This document shows positions 27,829 to 40,375 of a stretch of DNA of 64,000 nucleotides, piece by piece (within the stretch, counting starts at the first letter, position 1; each line of letters opens with the position of its first letter). The position numbers and the translations under genes are program-made. Below the pieces are notes generated by a model. It saw nothing but the letters and a program-made list of their open reading frames with translations. It searched no databases and was not told the DNA's origin. Origin of the DNA: Sipunculus nudus (lineage: Eukaryota; Annelida; Sipuncula; Golfingiida; Sipunculidae); contig CM049309.1 of the NCBI GenBank assembly GCA_026874595.1, positions 49,638,079 through 49,702,078 of the forward strand, in the 5' to 3' direction.

Positions 27829-27862
27829 GTGTGTGTGTGGGGGGAGGGGGGGGGGGGGAAGG
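27829..27862 (+). repeat. (GT)n and G-rich homopolymer tract
   Basis: GTGTGTGTGG is followed by runs of G broken by single A residues. It is G-quadruplex prone. Confidence 0.9.
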
Positions 27863-27999
27863 AGGATTACATTCACCATACCCCCTTGCCAAAAAGTGGA
27901 GGGATATATATCCTTATCACTCCATTCTCAACCCCCCTTGCGATGCCCATGAACAGAACAATGAAAACGCATGCCAGTCAGGTAAAACAAGTATCCGCG

Positions 28000-28190
28000 A
28001 CTAGAGGTGGACAGTCGAGGGGTTCTCCGTTGGCGCTCTCCGCTGGCAACCCGGGTTCCATCCCCAAGGTTGGTGGTTTTCTCCGGGTCCTCCGGTTCCC
28101 TCCACCTCAAAAGACTGCCGGACGCCACCAACCGCGCCATGGGGACTGCATCGTATGAGTTACTCTAACTTGTTGCACAATCCATGTAAA
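28000..28190 (+). mobile_element. Probable tRNA-derived SINE
   Basis: The head at about 28,000-28,065 ends in a B-box-like GGGTTCCATCCCC preceded by a plausible A-box region (CGTTGGCGCTCTCCGCTGG). It is followed by a body with GGTTTTCTCCGGGTCCTCCG and CCTCCACC. From memory, this body motif is widespread in metazoan SINEs and related repeats, although I cannot assign the named central domain. The 3' boundary is uncertain. GC content is far above the flanks. Overlapping ORFs here on both strands are not coding. Confidence 0.6.
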
Positions 28191-28564
28191 ACAAATAACG
28201 TTTATTAGGCTGATGAGATGACATAATTTATCATTGTCGGGACATAAAAATCTTAAAATTTTAAGGACCTATCACATTGGCCCGATCTTTTTCGTGTTCA
28301 TACTATGCCGACGCAGAATTTTTCTTTAGTTTTCTAAAGGAAATCGTTGACATGTCCAAGAATTGCCCGATACCGATTATAAACGGCAGCGTAAAAATCT
28401 TGAAAGCCAGACAAAACCCCACGATTTATCACTGACGACTTAATCTGTGTTATATGCTCCCTGGGAAAGGTTATTTCAGCGATCAAATTACTCAACGTAT
28501 GCAATTGTACTCATCAGCACTGAAAGATAGCTCATCCATAAAAAATTAGGCTATAGTCACACAT
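28191..28564. other. Non-coding, no feature recognised
   Basis: AT-rich spacer between the SINE and the GC-rich segment. Confidence 0.4.
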
Positions 28565-29065
28565 TCCCGGTTTTGGCGTCCCGGTGGCACTACGGTTGGA
28601 CTCCGTAGTCAATCGTAGCCAATCCTAGTTAGACCGTACTCGAAGCTAGTGACCCGTAATCAATCCTGATCAACCGTCTTCAATCGGCAACGTGTCCCGG
28701 GGAGTTATGCGTGAAATACTTTGCCGGCGTCAGTCGGGGTAAAAATGGAATCGTAGTAGGGCCCTGGTAACACCCTAGTGCCACCGCCATAGCCGTAGTG
28801 GCCCGTGGGGACCCCTTAGTTCCACCTTGCGCGAACCCGGGACACTTGCAAAATAACCTTCCGGGTATGGATCACTACGGCTCACCAGGACAGCACTCCA
28901 AGGTTCCACGGTTCTTGCACAGTCCAGTTGTTCTTAGGTACGGTTTGGCCATGGTTGAACTACTAAGTTCAGGTACGACTGCGCCTCGTTCCTACTAGGG
29001 CTTATTAAAGTTACGTCCCGGGTGAACTACGGTTAGCTACGTTTTACGACATTTTACAAGGGGTC
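28565..29065. repeat. GC-rich segment with degenerate CCGTAGT / ACTACGG subrepeats
   Basis: A 500-bp segment much richer in GC than its surroundings. Motifs like ACTACGGTT, CCGTAGTCAATC, CCGTAATCAATC and CCTAGT recur in both orientations. Its two ends share a direct repeat: CGTCCCGGTGGCACTACGGT near 28,580 and CGTCCCGGGTGAACTACGGT near 29,015. A 66-codon ORF inside is probably chance. The structure suggests a repeat-derived element or decayed satellite, of a family I do not recognise. Confidence 0.45.
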
Positions 29066-32000
29066 AAGGGGATTTAAGTAGGATGTCAGGAGGGTCTGCA
29101 ACTGTTAGACCAAGTCCGGTAATGGACTGATTCCCTGACTGGGACTGATCCTTGGGATCTTCATATCTGGTTTTCTTTACAGTATTGTGAATATCTAATT
29201 AATTATTTTAAACTGCTCAAATGTCGGAACTGCATAGAAATGACAAGCTTCCCTGCGGGATGTACATCCCGGCCGCGCAAAAACCACTTCATCATATGCC
29301 AAGTAGTGCCTATGATTAAATCGTGCATGTACCCATGATAATTAACTCCAGGTAAAAACCAAGTCCCAAAATGATATCTTTATTGTTTTATAGTGTTTGC
29401 AAACGTGATTAATAACTCAGCATTAACTCTGTACGTAAAATACAAAAGGCAATTTGAAGGAATTAATTTTTGCTTGGATTTCACCCAAATTATCAGCATA
29501 AAGAGAGCCATACATCAAGTATGCCTCCATGTTTTCAACCCACTTAATCAGTTTAATTGCGTATTTTGTATAAAGACATTCTTGATTTGTTAGTCACATG
29601 AGGTAATAATTTTACAAATGATCGATGTCAAATATATAATAGATTTGGTAATATGAATCAGTCGGCGTTTAACAGGAACCAGCGGCCGGCTCGGTATACG
29701 GGAGTTTGGCGACAGATCAGATCATGGATTTATTTTTTCTCCATTAGTGCTGACATGACGACATGGGTGCTATACTGTATGCCAATCGACATAGATCATT
29801 GAAATCGTCCCCATGGGGCTCTGATTAATCCGGGTGCCGGACTCTTTCATTACGCCACCACTTCATGTCGCGTCAGCCAAAAAACTCTCACTTACTTGGA
29901 ATAACCATTGGATTAATTGAAACTTGCAATGAAAACTTATCTGCGGGTGAGACAATAGTCACGTGATACTCCTTGTCCGCCTCCAGTTTAAATGAGTCCC
30001 TAGATTTTTATGGTTTTTTTTTTCAAGCATGCATATGTTGTTTTTTTTGTGGCCATAATTATCTACAATCAGTTCCCCGGTATTAAAAAAATTACATGCG
30101 GATCGTAAACCGATATCAGGGATTTAAATTATTTTTTACCCATTTTTTGAGCTTCCAACGGAGCTCATGATCTAATAACGTTGTGATTTTTATGATTTTT
30201 ATTTCTTTATGACGGACAAGTGGAATGGAGGAGTATAAAAGTTACATAAGATACTTTATGTTTTTGCAGATTTTGTTTATATGATCCCTGGTATCACAGT
30301 TTTTTTTTTTTTTTCTTAAAAAAAAACACGCATCACATCTTGTATTCGACAAAACCAGTATAGTTCCGATACAAAACAATCAAGTTTAAAGCACATGAAA
30401 TCAGCATTTACTTAAGATATTCCTCGGTGATGGTACATCTTGATTCGTAGCTCACTGATGGACATTATGCATTAAGGCATAATACCTGTACAACATCCTC
30501 AATTTCATAAAGCTTCAAAAAAGGAAATTAGGCTACGTAATTTAGATTTATTGGTGCAATATACACTATAGTACGTTATACTTGTACAATTACTTACTAA
30601 TAAGCAAACATAACTAAGAAAACTGTCAAATGTATTTCAATGTAATATCTCAGCACGGGTTTAATAAGGTATATTTTTTCACGTCTTAGCTTATATTAGA
30701 ATTTACTCAGCTCTTCCGATGATTAACCTTATAACTTAATGTTGTATATGTAAATATAAACAAATATATATACACACAGATGAGCCGTATACTTTAACGT
30801 GTTAAACTTGTTCTGCTGCAAGGTGGCCAGGTATTTATGAATAATGCACCTGTAGCTCTATTCCTATATATACTTTTTACCCACCGGTGGGTTTGTACCA
30901 CGTGATCGTCTTCATGGCCGTGTCAGCACTTTTTACCAAGGAAGCTCGCAAACTAGAAAAACATCGACCCCGGCTGTATTATGATGGAGATGTGAGGTTA
31001 ACAAATATTGGGTTTGATTTATGACATGCACTTGTTTGCTCACTCAGTTCAAAGTACACCAACCGACAGTTCACCGGCCGCCATCTTTCCAGGCCACCTG
31101 ACTGGTCGACCTACCTATGTGCTGGTTGCTGTAACTTGTTCTCATTTCAAAAGACAATGTACATTTTCTTTTATTTATTCTAAGTGCTATTTTGCAAATA
31201 GCATGTTGCTTTCACATTGGATGAATTATTCATTTGTTTATAGTTTATATTTAAATGACTATCTCTAATATATATAACTGTTTTCTACAGGTTTCGTCAC
31301 ATTCTATCCAGACAATAGATTATGTTGTATTTGAAATAATCATCAGTTAATTACTGTTACTAAAAACAGTCACAAATGTCTGTTATTCTTGTTTTCAAAC
31401 ACTATCACCCTGTTATGATATATCTTGAACAATTATTCATATGATAATTTTAATGTGTATTCTTTCAGTGTTATATATGACTAATAGTTAATTCACTGGC
31501 TTTTTTTTTTGTTATATGTTACAATGGATCCTACAATATTTTCCCCATGATTAGTAAGGTGACTGCAGACCATGTGTTGAATTTAAAGACTTATCATGAA
31601 GTGAGAAATGAACCTTCCATAACAGATGAAATTTATAGAAAAAGTGCAAATTTAAATTAATGATGTATATGAATTGTTACGAAATCCAGGTGCAGAAATA
31701 AAAAAAATTAAAATGGTTAAACTGAATAAAATGCTTAATTTGCATTCCTATACCCAATTTAAAATAAAATATGAGAAAAAAAACTTTGCATGAAAACTAA
31801 GATGGATTGGAAAAAATGAATGACGTAACAGGAGAAAAAGTGGTATATCTTCACTTTAGACACTGGCGAATTAAGAGGGTGCGTGCGTCCCTTTTTTTTG
31901 ACCAATATATCTTAGAAAAATAATCGGTTACGCATAATACGAAAAAGCAGCGCCGGATTTGGCGTCTGGTGACGCTTTCTGTCCTATACTTCTGTATGTT

Positions 32001-32561
32001 AGAGTTCTTTGTAGCATAATAGCACTCATTGGCACTTGTTTTTAGGTACCAGGGTGTTGAACCCCCTCTTTACTAAGATCTTAAATACGCCCCTTAGATT
32101 CTCTCGTCTTCTCTGCTCTCACTGACCATTATTGAAGAATAGAACCCATCAGCGCTCCCCTACGGTAACGCAGATGGAATCGACATTTCGCGCAATGTAA
32201 ACAAGACCGCTCATGTCCTCTTGTCTACAAACGTATCATTAGTTTATTTACTCCTAATTATTAGAGGTTCGTGCCTTCTTAACAACCCGAGGTTATATCC
32301 AGTTTCGATATAAACACCTGATACGTTGCTGCATGACGTTTGTATGAATGGATACTTCCCACGCAATTTACATACCTGATCAAATATTTACCAATTATCG
32401 GCATTTGAAGTGATCTTAATTCCCCTCTGTAAACATCAGACAAGCTCACCACATGACAACAGACAACTAGTAAAGACAACAATCTTTCAACTCCTGTACA
32501 AAATCTTGCAACTGCTGTTTAAATTTTAATTTACATTGATCGTAGAAATAGTAATAAAACT
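29066..32561. other. Non-coding, no feature recognised
   Basis: Long AT-rich stretch. T homopolymers lie at 30,019-30,030 and 30,299-30,315. Small ORFs (66 codons at 29,393; 86 codons at 31,008) have no supporting features. Confidence 0.4.
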
Positions 32562-32589
32562 AGATGTGTCGGAAGGACACGAATGCTCC

Positions 32590-32955
32590 CGCCTGGGGCA
32601 AATTAGAAACATTTGTTAAATTTTGATTTTTTTTTTTAAGTTCAGGAGGTGTCGTATGGTCAAAAGTAGGCCAACAAGGGCAAAATGCAAACTCGATCTG
32701 TAACGGGTCATTATCAAGCAACACACCAAAAATAAGGCCAGTATCTGCAGGCATTGTAAAAAAAATCCATACATGTGCATTTTTCATAAAAATATCTGTC
32801 TTTCATGAAATTTTTTATGTTCAGGATGTGTCATATGTTCAAAAATAGGTCAACTGGGACGAAACGCGAACTCGATCTGTAAGTGGTCATTATGCGCCCA
32901 CAGACCAAACATTAAGCCAGTATCTGTAAGCATTGCATTGCGAAACTAAAATATT
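32590..32955 (+). repeat. 179-bp repeat, first block (two units)
   Basis: Matching points GTAGGCCAAC (32,666) and ATAGGTCAAC (32,845) are 179 bp apart. Each is followed by CTCGATCTGTAA and a GGTCATTAT phrase, then a CCAGTATCTG phrase. These units are more diverged than the second block. Confidence 0.8.
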
Positions 32956-32999
32956 AGCAAAAGCTGATAATCAGTTATAAATTTAAATTGGAGAGGTAT

Positions 33000-33490
33000 G
33001 TACCACGTTTCATAACAATCAACCGAATAGTTCCTGAGATATAAGCTTCTGAGTGTTTTTGTATAATCAGCTCTAAAACAAAGAAAAATAGGTCAAGGTC
33101 ACCCATCTTGGCACTTGACCAAGATTTTGTTGATATACATCTTCACTGATAAAATAAAATTCCGAAGGTGAATCCTTTTAGAGATATCCCGCTCAAAGGC
33201 CAAAATTGAAAAATCCAATAAAAAATGATTAAAAAATCAGAAATTGCAGGTGTTGCCACCAAAATTGTGCAGCACGTACAGACCATCAGTCCCAATGATA
33301 ATAGTAAGTTTTGTGAAAATCCACACAAGGGTTCCTTAGATATAAGCTTCTGAGTGTTTTTCTATAATCAGCTCATAATTTCATAATTTGAAATAAAAAT
33401 TCAAACGGTGAATCCTTTTAGAGATATTCCGCTCACAAGGCAAAAGTCAACAGACGCAGGACGGACAGAAAGACGGACGGACAGACGGAT
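33000..33490 (+). repeat. Interposed block with its own internal direct duplication
   Basis: GATATAAGCTTCTGAGTGTT occurs near 33,038 and again near 33,339, about 301 bp apart, each followed by ATAATCAGCTC. A second shared phrase, GGTGAATCCTTTTAGAGATA, lies near 33,167 and 33,407, only 240 bp apart, so the first copy holds about 60 extra bases. The block ends in a GACGG-type tract and a short palindrome, AGCTCATTAGCCTATGAGCT, near 33,497. Confidence 0.75.
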
Positions 33491-33529
33491 GACAATAGCT
33501 CATTAGCCTATGAGCTGAGGGCTAAAAAC

Positions 33530-34440
33530 GGCTGTACATGTACATTTGTCATGAAAATTTATATTTTTCATGAAATTTTCTATGTTTAGGAGCCGTAAAA
33601 CAATCAAAAGTAGGTCAACAGGGACAAAACAAGAACTCGATCTGTAACTGGTCATTATCTGGCCACACATAAAAAAATCAGGGTGGTATCTGCAGGCATT
33701 GCGGAAAAAAGTCCGAACATGTGCACTTGTCATGAAAATTTATATTTTTTATGAAATTTTCTATGTTAGGGCACCGTCAAACGGTCAAAAGTAGGTCAAC
33801 TGGGACAAAACATGAACTCGATCTGTAACTGGTCATTATCTGCCAACACACCAAAAATCAGGCCAATATCTGCAGGTATTGCGAAAAAAATCTGTACATG
33901 TGTATTTGTCATGAAGATTTATATTTTTCATGAAATTTTCCAAGCTTAGGAGCCGTAAAACGGTCAAAAGTAGGTCAACTAGGACAAAACAAAAACTCGA
34001 TCTGTAACTGGTCATTTTCTGCCTACACACCAAAAATCAGGCCAATATGTGCAGGCATTGCGAAAAAAAGTCCGTACATGTTCATTTGTCATGAAAATTC
34101 TATTTTTCATGAAAATTTCTAAGTTTAGGAGCCGTAAAACGGTCAAAAGTAGGTCAACTGGGACCAAACGCAAACGTGATCTGTAACTAGTCTATATCTG
34201 CCCACACACCAAAAATCAGGCCAATATCTGCAGGCATTGCGTAAAAGAGTCCGTACATGTGCATTTGTCATGAAAATTTCTATTTTTCATGAAATTTATA
34301 AGTTTAGGAGCCTAAAACGGTCAAAAGTAGGTCAACTTGGACAAAACAAAAACTCGATCTGTAACTGGTCATTTTCTGCCTACACACCAAAAATCAGGCC
34401 AATATCTGCAGGCATTGCGAAAAAAAGTGCGTACAACTGT
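33530..34440 (+). repeat. 179-bp repeat, second block (five units)
   Basis: The phrase GTAGGTCAAC recurs at 33,610, 33,791, 33,970, 34,149 and 34,327, giving periods of 181, 179, 179 and 178. Each unit also has ACTCGATCTGTAACTGGTCA or a close variant, CACCAAAAATCAGGCCAATA or a variant, and ATTTGTCATGAAAATT. These five are more alike than the two units left of the interposed block. Confidence 0.9.
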
Positions 34441-34534
34441 TTGATTTCGGATTGACGGAAGGACGGAAGGACGGACATGGGTAAAACTATAGGCCCCGGC
34501 CACTTTGTGGCGGGGGCATAAAAAACTGATGGAA

Positions 34535-34720
34535 GGCATTCTCAATTGCTCAGATATTGGCGGTCATTATACTGTAGCAGTATGGGAGACCCGAAAACAC
34601 AGAGAAAACTTCTGGCTTTGGACGGGCTAATGCAACCCACTGTCAATATAGCCACGCCGGGATTCGAACCTGGGCCGCCAGAGTTGAGCATTTAACCACT
34701 GAACAGCCCAGGTTGACTGT
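34535..34720 (-). mobile_element. tRNA-derived SINE, near full length
   Basis: Read on the minus strand, the head starts near 34,720 and contains an A-box-like TGTTCAGTGGTTAAATGC followed by an intact B box, GGTTCGAATCC, at about 34,664-34,674. A SINE body of about 125 bp then runs to about 34,535. The body is shared with the truncated copy at 10,068-10,202. These internal RNA polymerase III promoter boxes are what a SINE needs to be transcribed. The tRNA species of origin is unclear. The 3' end abuts AAAAA of the neighbouring composite element's right end, only about 12-15 bp away. Confidence 0.75.
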
Positions 34721-36727
34721 CTTATTCCCTGTACGTTTCGATACTGAATGGATTTGAAAGAAAAAACTCGTAGCTGTCGGTTCATACATCCTAGGAGGGG
34801 ACATGAATAGCCACAGGGCATGTTCTCCCATTTCGAAGGTGATAGTATTATAGAATCATGCTGATGAAATATGCTAGGGTCATAACTAAGGTCAAACCGA
34901 GCTGGTTTTAAATTTATAGGGTACAAGGAATTATAATTTAATTTAAAAACTAGCTGCGATGGACTACAGTAATGGCTTTCCAGCCAAATGACCCAGATAT
35001 AAAAACTTAAGCTTGAATACGAGGAGGATCATAATAGCTAGTTCTTTACAAGGAGATGAATTTCCAAAAGGGAATAAAAAGTGGTTAAAACGGAACTTTT
35101 ATAGTTCCTATAAGGCTGGGATAACGGGAAGAATTAACGAGCACTCTGCAGAACCGTGATAACTTGATGCAGCGAATGTTAGGTGGCTAATACACGAACA
35201 GGGCTAATACAAATTGCTTCTGGTCAGCTTTTGCCCTTGCATGTGTTTAGTTTTCTGAAATGAACTTTCCTAGCACCGTTATGTATTCAGCAAAGTGTTT
35301 TATCAAAGGGAAAAGGGGGCGCGCTTCATGCCACCTCGGCGCAATAAATCAGGCAGGAATACAACCGGAATACATCCCGGACTTAACCCTTCTGTGTCAT
35401 TAAGCTTGGCATTAAAACTGTTTTATGATGGAAATATGGATATTACTGTCCTCGCGTTCCCTCGAAGGCTGCACTGTAAATTTCAGGCGTGAAGAGATAA
35501 AAAAGAAAGCGTGACATTGCGGGGAGTCCGTATATAACCATAATTCCCTTAATATACGTGATGATTCAGTCTTCCAAAGCTAAGTACCAGCGTCATCGTT
35601 ACATCAGCGAGCAAACAGTACAGAAAATAAGGCGGTGTCGCTTAAAATCTATATTTAAATTAAATGGGCTGTAAAGTTTGGTCACCTGAAGGCGCTGTAC
35701 TCGTAATCAGGACGCACATAAAAGGATTTGAAGGTTCTCCGTTGAATCCTAAACAGTTCTGACGGATTCTTATGGATCCAGATTTTCCCCCTGGCAGTTC
35801 TTAGCCTAAGCACGGTTTTTACGACACCCGACACTAAATCGGATTAGCTAATCACACGAAGAATCCGTAAAAATCAATGTCAAATTCGCCCCATAAACCT
35901 GTTTCATCAATCGCATCCAATTTTTCAGCGTAAATTGTATAGCCAATCAGGAGATAAAAAAACTAGATATCTTATTTTCACAAATAACGTTATTGATCGA
36001 AAAGAACCCTGGTTTGCTGCATACACATGTTTTCGTTTTCAGACGGACCTGTCCATAAACAGATATTCAGCTTCCTTAGAGGAAGCCCTTTTATATGTGC
36101 ACCATAAAAACCTGAAAAGGAATTGATGAGATTAGATATGTTTTGTTCTCTAATTAGAACACTGGAGCTTGCCCTTTCCTAATCGATTACTCGTCATTTC
36201 TGCTTTTGTATACGAGAAGGATTTATTTTCAGCACTATGTATGTGAAGACGGTACGTGGTAAGGGAAACACGTGAGTGGCACAAATACCATTAACCAAGA
36301 TGTCTGAAGCTTGTCCGTTGAACTGTGCGAATAATCCTTACTTCGATCTGAAATGCCAAATACATTACACCGAATGACGCTACTGTTGTCATTTAATCTG
36401 TCTGTAGCTTAATTCTTAATGTAAGAATAAACCGTATGTAGATAAAGAACTCCCCGAGGTGCATACCGAGTGACACATCCCCATCTCTGTCTGTAGACCG
36501 GCCATGAGGCACAAAAGGCGAATCTACTTTCCCTTTCTATTTGTTCCATTAATGTACATCAAGGAAAAATTTTCTTAAACTGATATATTTTCTTCCATAT
36601 GTTATTTTGCATATATTTATCTGTATAAGAAGGTAAAAGTGACAAAATGAAATTCTACCAAATGAACAAATTTGTACAACAAAATGTTTACACCCATGTC
36701 TACTTGTTGTTTTGTTTGTCAGTTAGC
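34721..36727. other. Non-coding; possible conserved element around 35,700-35,950
   Basis: No exon supported. The interval 35,700-35,950 is of moderate complexity with homeodomain-like GATTAGCTAATC and AGCCAATCAG (CCAAT-like) motifs. Such words are common by chance, so this is only a hint of regulatory DNA. Confidence 0.3.
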
Positions 36728-36732
36728 ATATA

Positions 36733-36773
<41 letters not shown>

Positions 36774-36792
36774 AATATATATATATATAAAT

Positions 36793-36879
<87 letters not shown>
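36728..36879. repeat. Long (TA)n microsatellite with periodic AAAT interruptions
   Basis: About 150 bases of TA. The left half is broken by TACAT and then by TAAATA at about 36,771, 36,789 and 36,807, spaced 18 bp apart, which suggests an 18-bp secondary amplification. The right half is a pure TA run. Confidence 0.95.
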
Positions 36880-36882
<3 letters not shown>

Positions 36883-39800
36883 TGACGGCTGAAAAATGCT
36901 GTCCGACTCGGTTACCAAAATTAAGCACACCCAGAGTTAAATAATGGACAGTTACCTTATGAAAAGTCACACTTTGATTGATTTTAGACTAGAGCTATGA
37001 GGAAAACTCTTCTATCGAATAATATCGCGATTTTTTTTAATTAAACAACTGTTTAGTGTGCAAAATGGGGTTCACTTTTAAAATTCATGTATCTAAAATT
37101 CTGCACCGGAAAAATGTTTTTATTTACATTTTTTAATAAAATCATAATAAAACCCTTATGAAGAACATCCTGTACTGAGAGCTGGGAAAATAGTCCCTTA
37201 CAAAACATACATATCAGTTTATTTTACCTTCATGACAGGTATGAAAGTAGAGAAAGGCTGTCTTCGGTGAAAAAAAAATATACGGGACCATTTGGAAGAC
37301 GAGAGTACCATTACTTCAAAGACGCATCTTCTTAAATCTGTTTTTGTGGTTGAGTGAGTAGTTCTCAGATCCGAAGACACGAGCCCTCATTATACTACCA
37401 TCCAGTAGAAAATTGACTGAAAAAAATATCTTAAAACGCCCATGAAATTTCATGATGAATATATTAATCAGGAGTGATTATTTACGTCCTTTGCCTATCC
37501 AAAATTGTAAAAGAGGAATATACATGTGTGTGAATTCATATTGGTCATTATTTTTACCAAGGATAGGTACCAATAGTCTGTTGGTGGCATTGTCAATGGT
37601 ATAAGGACGAGGGTATTCCTGTATTAAACAAATATACATGTAACAGGGAAAGGCCGAGATGCTCAGGCCAGTATTTTTGAGAGTAACATGGGACTTTCGA
37701 CATTAAAAAAGGGGATGGGATCTAATTCAAATTTTAAAGTATTAAGTAAAATTTAAACATTTAATCTACGTCAGTTTAGGATTACAAGTTGTTGCATATT
37801 AGAATTAATTTGGACGGTCAGTTGTCTATTGATCACGCAATGTTTACACATCTGCTTGTCTTTAGGTGGTCGGCAGTGGATAGTGAATGCTACAAGAGCC
37901 AGCTTTTCACAATGTCGGGCCTATACGCAGCCAGAAATTCGCGCGTTTCATGGGCCACAGTCGCTTAATTACACCTCGCGTGCTAAGAAGCCCTGATTTT
38001 ATAACTAAGTCTTCGAAATTTCAGGTTTATCCACACGGGGCTAGGAAAATCCATAACTTCATAACTTCGCATAACCTCTCTGCGGTTAAATCGAGGTTCT
38101 CCTGATCATCCTTTGAAGCACTATTAATTGTTTGATTAATTAAATAATATTCAGTTATTTGGAAAACTGGAATGTGTTGTATATTAATTGTGCTGACCCA
38201 CATTATTGGACAAACTTTCGTTAATGGGTGGAACAAATCTTATATGTATACTGAATGCTCAATGATATTAAGAAACAATTATTGTATTCTGAGTGTTTCT
38301 TTCATAAGACTTTCCTGGGCAAGCAGTTTCCAATAAAATGTCCGAACTGTAGTGACTTTTCGTGTTTCTCCTTACACAGTCATCTGCTAAATTCTAGAAA
38401 AAAAGCTAAAAATGCCTTACCAATCCTTGTGGAATAATTTCCCATATTTCATTGTTATAATAGGCAATGATGTCATTAAATTATTAGTTTTGGGTGGGAA
38501 ATAAAATGCAGTTAACATAAACAATAAAAGGTGAATGGGTATTTAGACAATAAAGCTCGCACAATAATCCCCAGGAAATGAACGCCTGTGAAATATTGCC
38601 CCATTGTTCCGCTGATTACATTAATTAGCTGTGAATACTTGGTTAATTGCCTTGGATCACACCGACAGATCATGGCCGCTCGTGAGAGTAATACAGACTG
38701 CTTCACTTGCAGGGCGTTAAAATCAATGTATATTCATTTACGAACAGTACACGGGGACGAATTAAGTAATTAACCATCAAGTTTCATTAAAGACCAGAAA
38801 GAGTGCTGAATTTTAATATTTCATCATGTTTTTCCAATAGATAGGTTGTCCGTGCCCAGCTAAGAGAAACTTTCATATTCACGACATCAGGTGGTAAATA
38901 AACTCAGATAGGTAAAACAAATACAAGTGGTTAATTTATTTAGTGGTTATCATTGATCATCTAAAAATGACTCACAAATGACTGACTTTGTTCAAAACTA
39001 ATTTCAAATTAGTATTCATGTTATCTATCAGATGAGAAAACCTGAACAAATGCTTAATTAAATAAAGTAGCCATTCAGATTCGGACGCACCATATCAAAC
39101 GAAATGTAAAATTAAAAAAAATGTGAAGTCTCTCCGATTCCTCGTCTTCCATGTATGCTTGAGGGTTCTAATTAAGTGGAAACTGTAAAATGAGTACATC
39201 TTGCGAGGGTACTAACAAATTATTATGTAGAATGGGTTCTGAGGCAGTTTCTTCATTATTGTTTCTTATTTGTCTGAATAATACTGTTAGCAGCAACGTC
39301 ATGTCCTTGTGATACCATCAAAGTGGTGAAGCATTGTTATAGATAACTCTTCCTGTCAAAGTCACTTTATATTGTTACACGCGGTGTACACATAGTGCGC
39401 ATGCGCAGTGAAGAAGGTACCTGACCTGGACAGGGATAGGAGATGGGCGATGTACCTGCTGACATGCATAAATGGGACAAACAAATAATACCAGCAACAC
39501 CACCTGGCGGCAAACTGTATACAGTTATCCACAAAGGGTCACTTAAATGATAGATTTATCTTAAATGTTGATTTGAGTCACCATCCTACATATTTACTTT
39601 GGAGCGATTTTAAGCTCCACCCGATCTGCATATGTAAAACGGACATAACCCACAATGATATCGGGTATCTAATTTTTAATTTTAGTTTTGGTAATAAAAG
39701 TTTAGTTATGGCATATCTTCTCAATTTCAATACGTGCATGCTTATTCATTAAAAATTAAAAAATGGCACACAAAACCTTATCGCTGCAATAGGTTCTTAC

Positions 39801-40375
39801 TGCTAATGTCATTGCGGTTGGGACTGAAACAAAATACTCGATAATAAAGATAAAAGCACTTCCTGTTGCCACTATGATGCTGCGGAGTTCTAAATTATAA
39901 GATACGCATAATGTATTGAATCAGTTTTAATGTCACGATGTCCCTAAAATAAATAATAAAGCTGCCCTATAAATAAATAAAGGATCTCATCGCGTTGTAA
40001 TGTCACATAACCAAACATATTGGCAGGCGACGAAAGAGTATCATAAGTAAAGAAAGTTTTGTCGCCGAAGGCGGCTTTTATCCGTCAGTTAGTGAAATTA
40101 AGCCCCTAAAAAGGACTTCGAATTTTATCGGATTATCAAGAGTGTGTTGTGTATAGATAATTAAGCATGATCAATAAGATTAAAGATATGTCTGAACTAA
40201 TCTGCCGATGAACCCTCTCCATAAAAAAATAGAATGCCTAATGTAGATTTTTCAGTATTAATACCATAACCTGCATGTGGCACTGTCAACTGCATTACGA
40301 TGAAGATGACGCAATAGCAATGGTGGTAAACGTGTAGCCGACTTCACCTTCGTACAGAGTAAAGAGCTGCGAGTA
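36880..40375. other. Non-coding; candidate conserved element at 38,540-38,760
   Basis: No exon is supported. The interval 38,540-38,760 contains CATTAATTAGCTGTGAATAC and TTGGTTAATTGCC within ordinary-complexity sequence, which resembles homeodomain-rich enhancer DNA. That is a pattern judgement without alignment. The remainder is AT-rich. Confidence 0.3.

Larger units (their letters stand above)
32562..34523. mobile_element. Composite repeat element with inverted ends and internal 179-bp repeats
   Basis: The left boundary carries GGACACGAATGCTCCCGCC and the right boundary carries GGCGGGGGCATAAAA, so ATGCTCCCGCC and ATGCCCCCGCC face each other as inverted ends. Inside are two units, then a 550-bp interposed block, then five more units of a 178-181 bp repeat. 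Near the right end is a GACGGAAGGACGGAAGGACG tract; a similar one (GGACGGACAGAAAGACGGAC) closes the interposed block at about 33,460. No transposase ORF is seen; ORFs of 61-76 codons here simply re-read the repeat. From memory such GGACGG / GCGGGGGCAT repeats are common in mollusc genomes, but I cannot name the family. Confidence 0.6.

Noticed and set aside
34650-34720. A functional tRNA gene on the minus strand
   Set aside because: A and B boxes are present, but a SINE body shared with another locus follows directly, and the acceptor stem does not pair well.
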